From contig NZ_CP073084.1 of assembly GCF_018137985.1 (NCBI RefSeq), positions 1,302,001 to 1,366,000 of the forward strand: 64,000 bases of DNA. The letters are read 5' to 3'. The DNA comes from Streptococcus oriscaviae. Lineage in GTDB: Bacteria > Bacillota > Bacilli > Lactobacillales > Streptococcaceae. Shown here piece by piece: positions 31,134 through 40,114 of this stretch (position 1 is the first letter of the stretch; every line of letters starts with the position of its first letter). A program made the translations under genes and the position numbers. A model generated the notes under the pieces. The model saw only the letters and a program-made list of their open reading frames with translations, was not told the DNA's origin and made no database searches.

Positions 31134-31629
31134 GATGTACCTCTATCCAATAACTTTCAATACCTGACACCGTGGTTTCCTTCTGACCGCCACAAGAAAG
31201 AATCACCCGTCTGCTAGCTGTATTGGTCTCCTTACAGGTCACCAACACACGGTGGATATTTTTGGCCTTAGCTTCCTGCAGTCCCAATCGCAACTGCTCC
31301 TTGGCATAGCCCTTCCCGCGTTGGCTAGGTCGAATAGAGTAACCAATATGGCCACCAACTCGCAAGAGAAACTCATTGAGCCGTAGTCGAAGGTTAAGAA
31401 AACCAATTGCCTGTCCCTTCTCATCAAAAGAAACAAACTGAATAGCCGGCACGCGCCCCTCAGGCAAAGAAAGACTGATTTCGCTAGCTAAATTCATTTC
31501 AAGCCAGGCCTCATAATCCATGCCCTTAGAGTAAATTCCCCCATCCATGGCGCTTTCTTCTCGTTCAAACTCCGCAATCATATCGAGAATAGTTGCCTTG
31601 TCTGCCAAAGTTGGTCTTCTTAATTCCAT
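31126..31629 (-). CDS. GNAT-family acetyltransferase of the nrd operon
   Basis: 167 residues from ATG 31629 (GGAGG nine bases upstream; the frame opens 15 codons earlier). GNAT pattern LRVGGHIGYSIRPSQRGKGYAKEQLRLGL followed by VLVTCKETNTASRRVILSCGG. Substrate unknown. Streptococcal nrdD operons commonly contain this gene between nrdD and nrdG. Confidence 0.88.
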   Translation of the reverse strand: MELRRPTLADKATILDMIAEFEREESAMDGGIYSKGMDYEAWLEMNLASEISLSLPEGRVPAIQFVSFDEKGQAIGFLNLRLRLNEFLLRVGGHIGYSIRPSQRGKGYAKEQLRLGLQEAKAKNIHRVLVTCKETNTASRRVILSCGGQKETTVSGIESYWIEVHHE

Positions 31630-31630
31630 C

Positions 31631-32977
31631 CTAGCCTCCAAACTGTCTTCTGAAAAATTCACTGATGACGTCACTATCCAAGCCTAAATCCTGTACAATT
31701 TCTGCCTGGTGGAAATCATCATAATTATCCTTGCCACTCCAGACAAAGGAATTGGTTACAATCTGATAGTTCTTGTCCGCCTCAACAGCTCTGCCATTGA
31801 CAACAAAATCTTCACCGTCTGGGGAAATGCCCCACAGCTGCGGATAAAGACCTGTCTTTAGACTAGCTACCAAATCGCTGCCCTTGATAGAAACCAGCAG
31901 CACGCGCTTAGAAAAGGGCAAAACCTTGACCAGATCCGAATAGTAGATTGGTCCTGCAGACAAAGAGGCACGAATACCAAAACCGTTGATGACCGCACCG
32001 TCTGCCTGCAAGCCCACCTGGCCGGCCCGCTCAAAAAGGGCCTGACAGACGACAGGAGCGAGACTGGACACGCCTTGACGAATACTGTCGCGCTCTCCAT
32101 CTAGCGCATGCGGAAGAACCGCGATTGGTTTGGAAAAAGCTGCGTCCCGTTCCGACTTCATCTGGTCGATAATGGCCTTAACCGCCTTGTCTTCTCCGGT
32201 CAATTTCTCCATCTCAATCAAGTCATAAGCCAACACCTCATGCCGCCCATCTGCATAACACCGCAAGGACAGATGGCCTACAAAACGACCATATTGCCCT
32301 GTCTGGCAAATGCTGACTCTGCCCACTTGACTAGGTTTTTTTAAAATCGTATGGGTATGCCCACCTAAAATCACATTAACTTCTGGAAATTCCTTTGCCA
32401 AGTCCAGATCTTCATCGTAGCCTAGATGACTGAGCAAAACTATGTGGGCTTGAGGGTTCTTGCTCACAATCTGGTCAACCTGCCTCCGTAGAGCCTGTCG
32501 GGGATCTTCAAAGAGAATATTGTCTGTCGGCGAGGCGACTTCCTGAGTTTCTAAGGTGGTCAACCCCAAAACATAGAGTGTTTTTTCAGCCATAGTAAAC
32601 TCCAAAACATCCTCCAGCGGCACCAGTTCATCAACCGCTTCTCCATCACGGTAACGCAGATTGGACGACACAACTGGAAAGGCCGCAAAATCGTTCAAGC
32701 GGCTAAGCAGTTCATCCCCGTGATCAAACTCGTGATTGCCCAAGGTCATGGCCTGGCAACCAATCTGATTCATCAACTCAATTTCCTTAACGCCTCGGTA
32801 CATGTTGAAAAAAATATTTCCCGAAAATAAATCACCGCTGTCAAAAACAAAGGTCTGAATACCTTTTTTCTCATTGCCGGCCCGAATATCCGCGATGAGC
32901 TGGGCCTTTTTCGGAAAATTCTTTATGTAGGAATGCAGGTCATTGGTATGAAGAATGCTAATATCTGTAAAATCCAT
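31631..32977 (-). CDS. Cytosolic metallophosphatase/5'-nucleotidase (YunD/UshA-like)
   Basis: 448 residues without signal peptide. Calcineurin-like phosphoesterase motifs ILHTNDLHS, DSGDLFSG, TLGNHEFDHG, LLSHLGYDED and LGGHTHT in the first half. The 5'-nucleotidase C-terminal domain follows (DGAVINGFGIRASLSAGPIYYSDLVKVLPF, SFVWSGKDNYDDF). The family removes phosphate from nucleotides or related phosphoesters. It lies between the 44-residue gene and GNAT in the anaerobic reductase operon, which suits nucleotide metabolism. Confidence 0.88.
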   Translation of the reverse strand: MDFTDISILHTNDLHSYIKNFPKKAQLIADIRAGNEKKGIQTFVFDSGDLFSGNIFFNMYRGVKEIELMNQIGCQAMTLGNHEFDHGDELLSRLNDFAAFPVVSSNLRYRDGEAVDELVPLEDVLEFTMAEKTLYVLGLTTLETQEVASPTDNILFEDPRQALRRQVDQIVSKNPQAHIVLLSHLGYDEDLDLAKEFPEVNVILGGHTHTILKKPSQVGRVSICQTGQYGRFVGHLSLRCYADGRHEVLAYDLIEMEKLTGEDKAVKAIIDQMKSERDAAFSKPIAVLPHALDGERDSIRQGVSSLAPVVCQALFERAGQVGLQADGAVINGFGIRASLSAGPIYYSDLVKVLPFSKRVLLVSIKGSDLVASLKTGLYPQLWGISPDGEDFVVNGRAVEADKNYQIVTNSFVWSGKDNYDDFHQAEIVQDLGLDSDVISEFFRRQFGG

Positions 32978-32980
32978 CGA

Positions 32981-33115
32981 TTATTTCTTCTTGTTTTTTA
33001 CTTGCTTGAGCAATTCCCGCACACGCGCCTTCTTGTCCTGCTTCACAGTGGAATGCTTCTCGTGATAGCGCTCCACTAAAGCCTTCCCCTTGTCATCTAA
33101 TTGGTATTTCCCCAT
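32981..33115 (-). CDS. Conserved 44-residue protein downstream of nrdD
   Basis: Too short for routine ORF lists. ATG 33115 preceded by AAAGAGG. Highly basic, starts MGKYQLDDKGKALVERYHEK, ends KQVKNKKK. A similar small gene follows nrdD in other streptococci. Function unknown. Confidence 0.8.
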   Translation of the reverse strand: MGKYQLDDKGKALVERYHEKHSTVKQDKKARVRELLKQVKNKKK

Positions 33116-33173
33116 TTTTTCCTCTTTCTTTTGTAGCAAAGCAGAGCTAGCTGCTTATTTAGTCTGAAAAAGT

Positions 33174-33201
33174 TTCCACAGCCAGTAAACTGACTGTGGA
33201 A
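33174..33201 (-). terminator. Hairpin after nrdD
   Basis: On the minus strand TTCCACAGTCAGT / ACTGGCTGTGGAA (one G-T), then ACTTTTTC. May partly stop transcription into the downstream operon genes. Confidence 0.75.
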
Positions 33202-33215
33202 GCTAGTCTGTTCAT

Positions 33216-35387
33216 TTACAAGCCCGAGCCATTCATGTGTTTCACACGGGCAGCAATCTCCTTGTGACGACCATTGACCATCGGACGCGCCTGTGGATTC
33301 CCTAAGTAACCACAAGTCCGCTTGACCACATCCACTGTCTTGGGATCGCTATTGCCGCAGTTCGGACACTTGAAACCGCGCTCGGTCGGTTCAAAATCTC
33401 CATCAAAACCACAGGCAAAACAATGGTCAATCGGCGTGTTGGTACCCAAGTAACCAACACGGTCGTAAGCATAATCCCAAACCGCCTCAAGAGCCTTTGG
33501 ATTCTGTTGAAGAACAGGGTATTCACAGTAGTGAATAAATCCACCACTAGCCCCAACTTCTGGATAAATCTTCTCAAAATCCAATTTTTCAAACGGTGTT
33601 GGATTTTTCCGAACATCATAGTGGAAGCTGTTCGTGTAATACTGTTTGTCCGTAATATCCTTGACGATACCAAACTTCTCTGTATCCATGCGGCAGAAAC
33701 GGTCTGTCAAACTCTCAGACGGTGTCGAGTAAACAGAGAAATGGTAGCCATATTCATCTGCCCACGCCGCCGTCAGCTCCTTCATTCGCTTGATGATTTC
33801 AACCGTAAAGTCCTTGGCTTGCGGATTATTCTCCCACTGTCCACCGAAGAAAACCGTTGCGACCTCATACAGTCCAATATAGCCCAGAGAAATGGTGGCT
33901 CTACGATTTTTAAAGACCTCATCCACCTCATCCATCTTATTCAGCCGCTTCCCGAAAGCTCCATACTGGTAAAGAATTGGGGCATTTGCAGGCGTCGCTT
34001 CCTTGACCCGCTCAACACGGTAAACCAGAGCATCCTTAGCGATCGCCATCCGCTCATCAAAAATTTCCCAGAACTTGGCCATATCACCGGCCGACTCCAG
34101 TGCGATACGCGGCAAATTGACTGTTACCACTCCCAAATTCATCCGTCCAGAAGTTACATCCTGTCCGTTTTCATCTTTCCAACCTTGAAGGAAGGAGCGG
34201 CAGCCCATCGGCACCTTGAAGGAACCTGTTAAGTCAATAATCTTATCATAGGACAACATATCTGGATACATCCGCTTAGTGGCGCATTCCAGAGCCAGTT
34301 GTTTGATGTCATAGTTAGGCGAATCCGGCTCCAAATTAAGCCCGCGTTTGACTGTGAAAATCAGTTTTGGAAAAATTGCTGTTCGTTCTTCACTTCCCAG
34401 CCCCTTGATACGAATATTGAGGATAGCTTTTTGAATTTCACGTTCAAACCACGAACTGCCTAGACCAAAACCAAGCGATGTAAAAGGCGTTTGTCCATTG
34501 GAAGTGAAAAGAGTATTGATTTCGTATTCCAAAGACTGCATGGCATCGTAAATATCTTTCTGGGTCTTCGCACGCGCATACTCTTCTCGCTTACCCTCAA
34601 CAACCCACTCCTGTGCATCCTTGAGATGCTTCTGATAGTTGAGCTCTGCATAAGGCGCCAGCACCTCGTCAATTCGATCGGCCGAACATCCCCCGTACTG
34701 ACTGGAAGCCACATTGGCAATGATTTGCGAAATCTGAGCCGTCGCCGTCTGAATAGACTTAGGGCTCTCTACTTCAGCATTTCCAATCTTAAAGCCCTCT
34801 GACAACATCCCTTTGAAATCAATCAGACAGCAGTTGGTCATCGGAGTGTAGGGACTATAATCCAGATCGTGGTAGTGAATATCACCCTTCTGATGGGCAT
34901 TAGCAACGTGCGGTGGCAAAAGTTTGAGTCCGATGGACTTGCCCACAATCCCAGCAGTCAAATCCCGTTGGGTATTGAAAACATCTGAGTCCTTATTCGC
35001 ATTCTCGTTGACCACCGCCTGATCCTTGCTTAACAATTTATGAATTTCAAAGTTAATATCCATGGCCTGATGGCGACGAAAATCACACTGGGTGCGGTAC
35101 TGGATATACTTCTCTGCCAACTCGTACTGGTGAGCCTTGAGCAACTCCTGTTCCACTATATTTTGAATTTCATAAATTTGAATGTCCTGACTGAAGCGAC
35201 GAGCAATCTCCGCCAAAACAGCATCACGAATTCCCGCTAAAGCAGGTTGTGAAATAGGATGTTGCAGCTCCTGATTGGCCCGCCCTAAGGCCGCAAAAAT
35301 CTTCTCCTGATCAAAGGCCACACTACGGCCATCCCGTTTCAAAACGGTAATATCCAACTCTTTCAAAACAGTATTTGTAGCACCCAT
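33216..35387 (-). CDS. nrdD: Anaerobic ribonucleoside-triphosphate reductase
   Basis: 723 residues. ATP-cone at the N-terminus (VLKRDGRSVAFDQEKIFAALGRA), ten-stranded barrel core, zinc site CFACGFDGD...CPNCGNSDP and glycyl-radical segment RTCGYLGNPQARP near the C-terminus. It makes dNTPs without oxygen and needs NrdG. First gene of the operon; two NrdR-type boxes precede it. Confidence 0.96.
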   Translation of the reverse strand: MGATNTVLKELDITVLKRDGRSVAFDQEKIFAALGRANQELQHPISQPALAGIRDAVLAEIARRFSQDIQIYEIQNIVEQELLKAHQYELAEKYIQYRTQCDFRRHQAMDINFEIHKLLSKDQAVVNENANKDSDVFNTQRDLTAGIVGKSIGLKLLPPHVANAHQKGDIHYHDLDYSPYTPMTNCCLIDFKGMLSEGFKIGNAEVESPKSIQTATAQISQIIANVASSQYGGCSADRIDEVLAPYAELNYQKHLKDAQEWVVEGKREEYARAKTQKDIYDAMQSLEYEINTLFTSNGQTPFTSLGFGLGSSWFEREIQKAILNIRIKGLGSEERTAIFPKLIFTVKRGLNLEPDSPNYDIKQLALECATKRMYPDMLSYDKIIDLTGSFKVPMGCRSFLQGWKDENGQDVTSGRMNLGVVTVNLPRIALESAGDMAKFWEIFDERMAIAKDALVYRVERVKEATPANAPILYQYGAFGKRLNKMDEVDEVFKNRRATISLGYIGLYEVATVFFGGQWENNPQAKDFTVEIIKRMKELTAAWADEYGYHFSVYSTPSESLTDRFCRMDTEKFGIVKDITDKQYYTNSFHYDVRKNPTPFEKLDFEKIYPEVGASGGFIHYCEYPVLQQNPKALEAVWDYAYDRVGYLGTNTPIDHCFACGFDGDFEPTERGFKCPNCGNSDPKTVDVVKRTCGYLGNPQARPMVNGRHKEIAARVKHMNGSGL

Positions 35388-35410
35388 TGCTCCAACCTCC
35401 TCGTACTTGT

Positions 35411-35426
35411 CGCTCTATATAGTGTA
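35411..35426. promoter_or_regulatory. NrdR box, proximal
   Basis: Minus strand TACACTATATAGAGCG; resembles the NrdR box ACACTATATATAGTGT and overlaps the likely -10 of nrdD. Confidence 0.7.
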
Positions 35427-35484
35427 TCACTTCACATCCAAAAAATCAATATCTAGTATAAAAAAATCATTTTTTTATTTTTAA

Positions 35485-35500
35485 ACACTATATATAGTAA
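35485..35500. promoter_or_regulatory. NrdR box, distal
   Basis: ACACTATATATAGTAA, 74 bp from the proximal box, about seven helical turns. Confidence 0.7.
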
Positions 35501-35511
35501 TTCTAAACAAA

Positions 35512-35534
35512 GAAAAATGATTGTTTCCACAATC
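35512..35534 (-). terminator. Terminator of the membrane protein gene
   Basis: Minus strand GATTGT-GGAA-ACAATC followed by ATTTTTC. Confidence 0.75.
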
Positions 35535-35541
35535 GTTTTCA

Positions 35542-37098
35542 TCAATTTTTCTGATAAAGGCTCAACTGACTAGTCCCCAGATCCACCTTGCTGTAATTGG
35601 CTTCTAAGTTAGCCTTGACCGCCTCTAGCATAACCAGACCATTTCGCACGACAATGTACGAAGCCTGATTTTTGTTTAAATCATAGGTTACAGATGTTTG
35701 ATTCTCCTCTGTATTGAGATAAGGCTCTGCTGTAATAATGGTCGCAGCAGCCAACCGTTCACTCTGCAGATAGACCTGCGCACTATCATCCCAAGCATAG
35801 ATGGTATCCGTAGCTTCTGAATTTTCCCGGATGTATTGGGCGATTTGGCTACGCTCCTGATGTACGTCTGCTTGTAGGAAGTAGGTATAGATTGGCTGAA
35901 TTGGAATGACCAGACAAGCCAGAATTGGCAGGAAAAGACTGGTTTTTAAGTAGCTAACAACTGGAGGTTCCTCACCTTCCATGTCCTCTAGCTCCTCTGA
36001 CTCACTCGGTTGAACTTTCATGTGTGCAACAGCCATCACAAAACCGTAAGGAAAGAGGACAGTCAGCTGATTGAGGTCAAAGTTTGGATTCCCAATGATA
36101 AAGATTGTCTGCACCAGAAAACCCAGTAAGACTACAACCTTGATATAGGTGTGTTGTTTTTGTCCAAGAGAGGCAATTGTCATCAGAATATGCTTCAAAA
36201 AACCAGTAACAACCAACACTCCTAGAACGAGACCTGCTGTCCAGAGGATTCCTTCGTAACCAAAGTTGAGACGGATATTGTAGAAGAAGGTCTGTTGAAT
36301 AGCCATCCCCAAAATTTGCTCCACAAAGGTATAGTAACCGACAGAGTAGACGATCAACAAAAATCCAAAGAGCGATGCCAGTAACTGATAAAAACCGCGT
36401 GCCATCTGACGGTGCTGAGCATTGTAAACAAGAAGAACGAGAAAGGCAACCAACCACAAGACCGCACTCTTTGGATCAATCAAAAAGACCAGTGCCGCAT
36501 CAATTCCGTAGAGGATAAAGGCTTCGTCCTTCACTGCCTTCTCAAAGTAGCGAATCAAGAACCAAATACTGGTCAAGAGGAAAGGCAGGGCAAAAATACT
36601 AGCATAAAGTCCTCCAAAATTCAGCGCCAGAATAAAGAGATAAAACCAGTGACTGAAATTGCTTGCTGTTTCCTGAGATTGGCTGAAATAAGCTACAATT
36701 TTGTAGAAGAAAACACCCGCAATCAACAACGCCACAAACTGAAGAATTGCTAGCCCAATAGAGCTACCAAGGAAAGAGCCCACAAAGGCAATCAGGTAGT
36801 AGAGTACGCCGTTGGTTCCAAAGAAATCCCCGTATGGACTCTGACCCGCCTGCATGGCAAATCCCGCATAAAGATTTTGAGATTGAATGTTTGTCGCAAA
36901 ACTGGTCAAAAAAGGATTACCCACACTCAAAAGACTGAGCAAAACACTCCAAAAAAGAGCTGGCCCAAGCCGCGTTGGAAGGAGCTGCTGCTTAAAATCC
37001 TCGTTAAATGGCACACCTTCCTGTCTGCGTCTTGCTCCACTACGTCTTTTGCGTGAATACTGTTCTGTTTGCTTGTAGTCTGCTTCTCTTTCTGTCAT
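35542..37098 (-). CDS. Polytopic membrane protein, GT-C glycosyltransferase-like
   Basis: 518 residues. Basic, Arg-rich cytoplasmic start (SRKRRSGARRRQEG), then about ten to twelve membrane segments, and a soluble C-terminal domain (residues about 420-518, IYAWDDSAQVYLQSERLAAATI) facing outward. The first outer loop carries NPFLTSFATNIQSQNLYAGFAMQAGQSPYGDFFGTNG, where acidic and polar residues resemble GT-C enzymes. Probably a cell-envelope glycosyltransferase; donor and acceptor are unknown. Confidence 0.7.
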   Translation of the reverse strand: MTEREADYKQTEQYSRKRRSGARRRQEGVPFNEDFKQQLLPTRLGPALFWSVLLSLLSVGNPFLTSFATNIQSQNLYAGFAMQAGQSPYGDFFGTNGVLYYLIAFVGSFLGSSIGLAILQFVALLIAGVFFYKIVAYFSQSQETASNFSHWFYLFILALNFGGLYASIFALPFLLTSIWFLIRYFEKAVKDEAFILYGIDAALVFLIDPKSAVLWLVAFLVLLVYNAQHRQMARGFYQLLASLFGFLLIVYSVGYYTFVEQILGMAIQQTFFYNIRLNFGYEGILWTAGLVLGVLVVTGFLKHILMTIASLGQKQHTYIKVVVLLGFLVQTIFIIGNPNFDLNQLTVLFPYGFVMAVAHMKVQPSESEELEDMEGEEPPVVSYLKTSLFLPILACLVIPIQPIYTYFLQADVHQERSQIAQYIRENSEATDTIYAWDDSAQVYLQSERLAAATIITAEPYLNTEENQTSVTYDLNKNQASYIVVRNGLVMLEAVKANLEANYSKVDLGTSQLSLYQKN

Positions 37099-37150
37099 CT
37101 TGCGCTCCTTGCTATAATCTAGCTTATTATATCAAAAAGAGAGCAATCTG

Positions 37151-37267
37151 TCATTTCCTGTTCAGTATTCCTTGCAACTTAGCGTAACGCTCCAGCTCTC
37201 GAAAAGTATGTCTTTCTTTTTGATAAAAGGCATCAATAGCCTGTTTTAGTTCTTTCAGCTTATCCAT
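37151..37267 (-). CDS. 38-residue helical protein
   Basis: Starts MDKLKELKQAIDAFYQKE, ends YAKLQGILNRK. One amphipathic helix; weak ribosome site (AGTAGGT). Plausible but unproven gene between a terminator and the membrane protein gene. Confidence 0.45.
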   Translation of the reverse strand: MDKLKELKQAIDAFYQKERHTFRELERYAKLQGILNRK

Positions 37268-37281
37268 ACCTACTTATTCGC

Positions 37282-37308
37282 AAAAAAACGGAAGAAAAAT
37301 TCTTCCGT
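37282..37308 (-). terminator. Terminator of the lipoprotein gene
   Basis: Minus strand ACGGAAGAA-TTT-TTCTTCCGT followed by T7. Confidence 0.88.
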
Positions 37309-37320
37309 CCCTAGTTCTAA

Positions 37321-37716
37321 TTATTGTTTGGTAAAGACCTTCACTTCACCGTCTGTTTCTGTCAGTGTTAGGTTGCTTCCTTCCAGATTATATGATTTGC
37401 GGTCATCTCCGACAATCAGAACCTTATTGGCTCCGTCCACCGTCACTGCCTCTGTTTCTGTTTCGCCATCTACATCCAGAGTATCCATGGTGCCAGTTCC
37501 GTTTTGAATGGTCAACGTCTTAGTTTCTTCTACTCCCTTAAACACATAGGTACCATCCAACTCAGTTGTCACCTCTACGGTTGAAGCAACCGTTGTGCTA
37601 GACGATTGGCTTGTTTGAGTCTGGCTGGAGGCAACCGTTTGGTCATCGTCGCTGTCGCAAGCGATAAGAAATACGGAGCCAGCCAAGAGAATAGCTAGGG
37701 TAAAAATTTTTTTCAT
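37321..37716 (-). CDS. Small lipoprotein
   Basis: 131 residues. Signal peptide with lipobox LIAC (Cys20), Asp-rich DSDDD, a Ser/Thr/Gln linker (residues about 27-48) and a beta-rich domain (LDGTYVFKGVEETKTLTIQNGTG, NKVLIVGDDRKSYNLEG). Role unknown; similar in size and design to the ICE lipoprotein at 26336. Confidence 0.8.
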   Translation of the reverse strand: MKKIFTLAILLAGSVFLIACDSDDDQTVASSQTQTSQSSSTTVASTVEVTTELDGTYVFKGVEETKTLTIQNGTGTMDTLDVDGETETEAVTVDGANKVLIVGDDRKSYNLEGSNLTLTETDGEVKVFTKQ

Positions 37717-37768
37717 GAGAGCCTCCAGATATGTTTTCCCCTATCATACCCTAGTTCCCCAAGAACCG

Positions 37769-39004
37769 TCAATATTTATGCTCAAATAGCCTGCGAACTT
37801 GGGAAATAAAATAGAGCGATCCTGTAATGTAGAGGCTACCGACACCTTTCTTGCGCCATTCTTTCAGAAAAGCCTGATAATCTGCTACATAGGTACTTCC
37901 TGCCAATCCGTCCTCATCAGAAATGGCGCCATCGTAGGCAAAACTTGTCAACAGTAGATTCGCCTTGGGTAGCTCTCGTTGGATAAGCTCCAACATTTCT
38001 TTAAAATCCTTGCGTTTGAGAGCTGAGAAAAGAATGGTCACGTCTTGCTCTCTTTGGTTTTGGATATGGGCTACCAGACGCTCAACAGCGGGAACATTGT
38101 GGGCGCCATCTAGAAAAATAGTGGGTCGTTGACTGACCTGCTCCAGCCGGCCTGCCCAGCGTGTTTGGGCTAGAGCCTGCTTGGCCTTTTCGCGGTCAAT
38201 CTCTCGTTCGCTTGCTTGCATAAAGAGCCAAAAAGCCTGCAAGGCAACCGCCGCATTTTCTTCCTGGTGACGGCCTGCTAATCCCAGTTCCAAAGCGTCC
38301 AATGCTAAACTCCCATTCTCAAAACGTCCTTCTTCTAATTGAAATTCCCATCCCGAACGATAAAGTGGCGCCCCTGCTTGCTCAGCTTTTCTTTGACAAA
38401 TTTCTAGAACTTCAGGCCTTACTGGCCCTAGAACGACCGGTCGTTTGGGCTTGATAATTCCCGCTTTCTGCTCTGCTATTTCCCCTAAGGAAGAGCCAAG
38501 CAAATCCTGATGGTCCATCCCTACTGTGCTAATGACACTGACCAAAGGGTCTACCACATTGGTAGTATCGAGTAGGCCACCAATCCCAACTTCTAGTAAA
38601 ACAACATCCAAGGCCTTATCTTTAAAGTAGAGAAACATCATGAGAACCATGACTTCAAAATAGCGAAAAGGCTCGTAGACCCTTGCTACTTCTTGCTCCA
38701 AATCAAGGATCTGCTCTAACAACTGGCGATAGTGTTCATCTGCTATTGGCTGGTTATTGATACAGATTCGGTCATGAACGCTGACCATGTGAGGCGAAAC
38801 AAAGGTGCCAACCCTCAGCCCTTGCGATTGCAATAATTGATTCATAAAAGCAATGGTAGACCCCTTGCCATTCGTTCCCGCCACATGAATAATCGGCAAG
38901 TTCCCCTCAGGGTTCCCCAGTAAATCCAGAGCATACCGAATCTTCTCCATCTTATACTGGAATACCTGCCCCTGCTTGGACTCCAACCACTCCTCTAACT
39001 GCAC
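37769..39004 (-). CDS. folC: Folylpolyglutamate synthase/dihydrofolate synthase
   Basis: 411 residues. P-loop HVAGTNGKGSTIAFM, FVSPHMVSVHDRI, EVGIGGLLDTTNVV, GMDHQDLLGSSLGEIAEQKAGI and FLDGAHNVPA. It adds glutamate to folates in the cytosol. Length and motifs are typical. Confidence 0.95.
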   Translation of the reverse strand: MQLEEWLESKQGQVFQYKMEKIRYALDLLGNPEGNLPIIHVAGTNGKGSTIAFMNQLLQSQGLRVGTFVSPHMVSVHDRICINNQPIADEHYRQLLEQILDLEQEVARVYEPFRYFEVMVLMMFLYFKDKALDVVLLEVGIGGLLDTTNVVDPLVSVISTVGMDHQDLLGSSLGEIAEQKAGIIKPKRPVVLGPVRPEVLEICQRKAEQAGAPLYRSGWEFQLEEGRFENGSLALDALELGLAGRHQEENAAVALQAFWLFMQASEREIDREKAKQALAQTRWAGRLEQVSQRPTIFLDGAHNVPAVERLVAHIQNQREQDVTILFSALKRKDFKEMLELIQRELPKANLLLTSFAYDGAISDEDGLAGSTYVADYQAFLKEWRKKGVGSLYITGSLYFISQVRRLFEHKY

Positions 39005-39064
39005 ACTCTCACCTCCAAAACTCCTTCTATCTTAACAAGAACCCACTAGAAAAGTAAAGAGAAA

Positions 39065-39093
39065 AGTGGTGGGCTATTGACCCAACCACTTAC
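39065..39093 (-). terminator. Terminator overlapping the small peptide gene
   Basis: Minus strand AAGTGGTTGGG-TCAATAG-CCCACCACTT followed by TTCTCTTTACTTTTC. The 5' arm is the last codons of the 21-residue peptide. Confidence 0.75.
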
Positions 39094-39139
39094 TCCAGTC
39101 TTCTCCAAAAATAATAAATTTTCCAAAAAAGTTAAACAT
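39074..39139 (-). CDS. ComS/XIP-like signalling peptide precursor (candidate)
   Basis: 21 codons. ATG 39139 with AAAAGGAG and a six-base gap. Hydrophobic, Phe-rich start (MFNFFGKFIIF) and a C-terminal GEDWSKWLGQ. The W-x-x-W spacing resembles the S. suis competence pheromone GNWGTWVEE and more loosely the S. mutans XIP GLDWWSL. The gene lies right after a ComR-like regulator in the same direction, behind an ECom-type dyad and a -10, and ends in its own terminator. This matches comRS organisation. Secretion and activity are inferred. Confidence 0.7.
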   Translation of the reverse strand: MFNFFGKFIIFGEDWSKWLGQ

Positions 39140-39169
39140 GATAATCTCCTTTTGTTTTGATAAACCTAG

Positions 39170-39209
39170 TTTATACCAAAAGAAGAGTATCTAACAGGAC
39201 AAAAATGTC
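39170..39209 (-). promoter_or_regulatory. ECom-like box and -10 of the peptide gene
   Basis: Perfect dyad GACA-N4-TGTC at 39198-39209, then a pyrimidine-rich stretch and GGTATAAAC (-10 TATAAA at 39175-39170) 22 bases on. Arrangement as in ComR-controlled comS and sigX promoters. Confidence 0.72.
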
Positions 39210-39214
39210 ATCTT

Positions 39215-40114
39215 TTACTCATTATCTAATTTCCAAGACTCTTTCAATTTTTCTACCAAAAAGTCATTTTCAAGTAAATTAGCAAAAATAATTGCTTCTT
39301 CATATAAAGCAATTGCCTTTTCTTTATCCTTATTCACAAATAACTCATACTTCCACTTGAGCATACTTAGAATGGCTTTCTTTTGAAAATCTTGAGAAAT
39401 TTTCAAAATATCGTCTAAACTTGAAAATAAACCCGGAAGATAAGTATACAATCTTTTTGATCCGAGTACGCTAACAATAACTAAGAGAACATCTCTTAAA
39501 ACAAATAGGTCATTTGATGCGATTTTAGTCACATGTTCAGGAAGTTGTTTAACTAATGTTAAAAATATTTGGAAACTATCCGAATCTGTCTCTTTATATC
39601 TTATATGCTCAATAAATAGTCGAATAATTAACAAGTCATTCACGGAATAGTGTTCTTTAGTAAGTATTTTCTGCAAATATTTATCCAAAATATCTCTACC
39701 ATAGAGATCTGTTTCAGATTCAAAAGCATCAATCGTTGATTGGATGGTATCTACTGCTACACGCTCTTCTTCCGACAAGAGAGCATAATAATCATCATAA
39801 ATCTCCGTAAGTTGACTGTCTCGTCTATCAAGCATCTCTTCCTCACCATAAGTTGGCGTTCTCAAAATATCATATTTTAATATTTTATATCTATCCGGCA
39901 ACTCTATATAATCTGGCATGAGTTCGTAAAGTGTCATTCCTAATCGACCGGCAATATAGTTGATAGTGGAGAAGGTTGGCTTAGATGTACCAGCCTCAAT
40001 ACGAGTCAATTGACGAATGGATAGCTTTGTTTCATCCTCACAAAATTGTTCCTGTGTAAAGCATAGCTTCTCTCGCAAATCACGAATTTTTAACCCAAAC
40101 TCTTTGTTGTCCAC
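39215..40114 (-). CDS. ComR-like RRNPP-family regulator
   Basis: 299 residues, the length of ComR. N-terminal helix-turn-helix (LREKLCFTQEQFCEDETKLSIRQLTRIEAGTSKPTFSTINYIAGRLG) with Arg34/Arg38 where ComR has its DNA-reading arginines, then a TPR-like peptide-binding region to the end (KWKYELFVNKDKEKAIALYEEAIIFANLLEND). GTG start at 40114 with AAAAGGAG upstream. It should bind an imported peptide and activate the adjacent peptide gene. It may be ComR itself or a paralogue such as ScuR; the window cannot decide. Confidence 0.82.
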   Translation of the reverse strand: MDNKEFGLKIRDLREKLCFTQEQFCEDETKLSIRQLTRIEAGTSKPTFSTINYIAGRLGMTLYELMPDYIELPDRYKILKYDILRTPTYGEEEMLDRRDSQLTEIYDDYYALLSEEERVAVDTIQSTIDAFESETDLYGRDILDKYLQKILTKEHYSVNDLLIIRLFIEHIRYKETDSDSFQIFLTLVKQLPEHVTKIASNDLFVLRDVLLVIVSVLGSKRLYTYLPGLFSSLDDILKISQDFQKKAILSMLKWKYELFVNKDKEKAIALYEEAIIFANLLENDFLVEKLKESWKLDNE

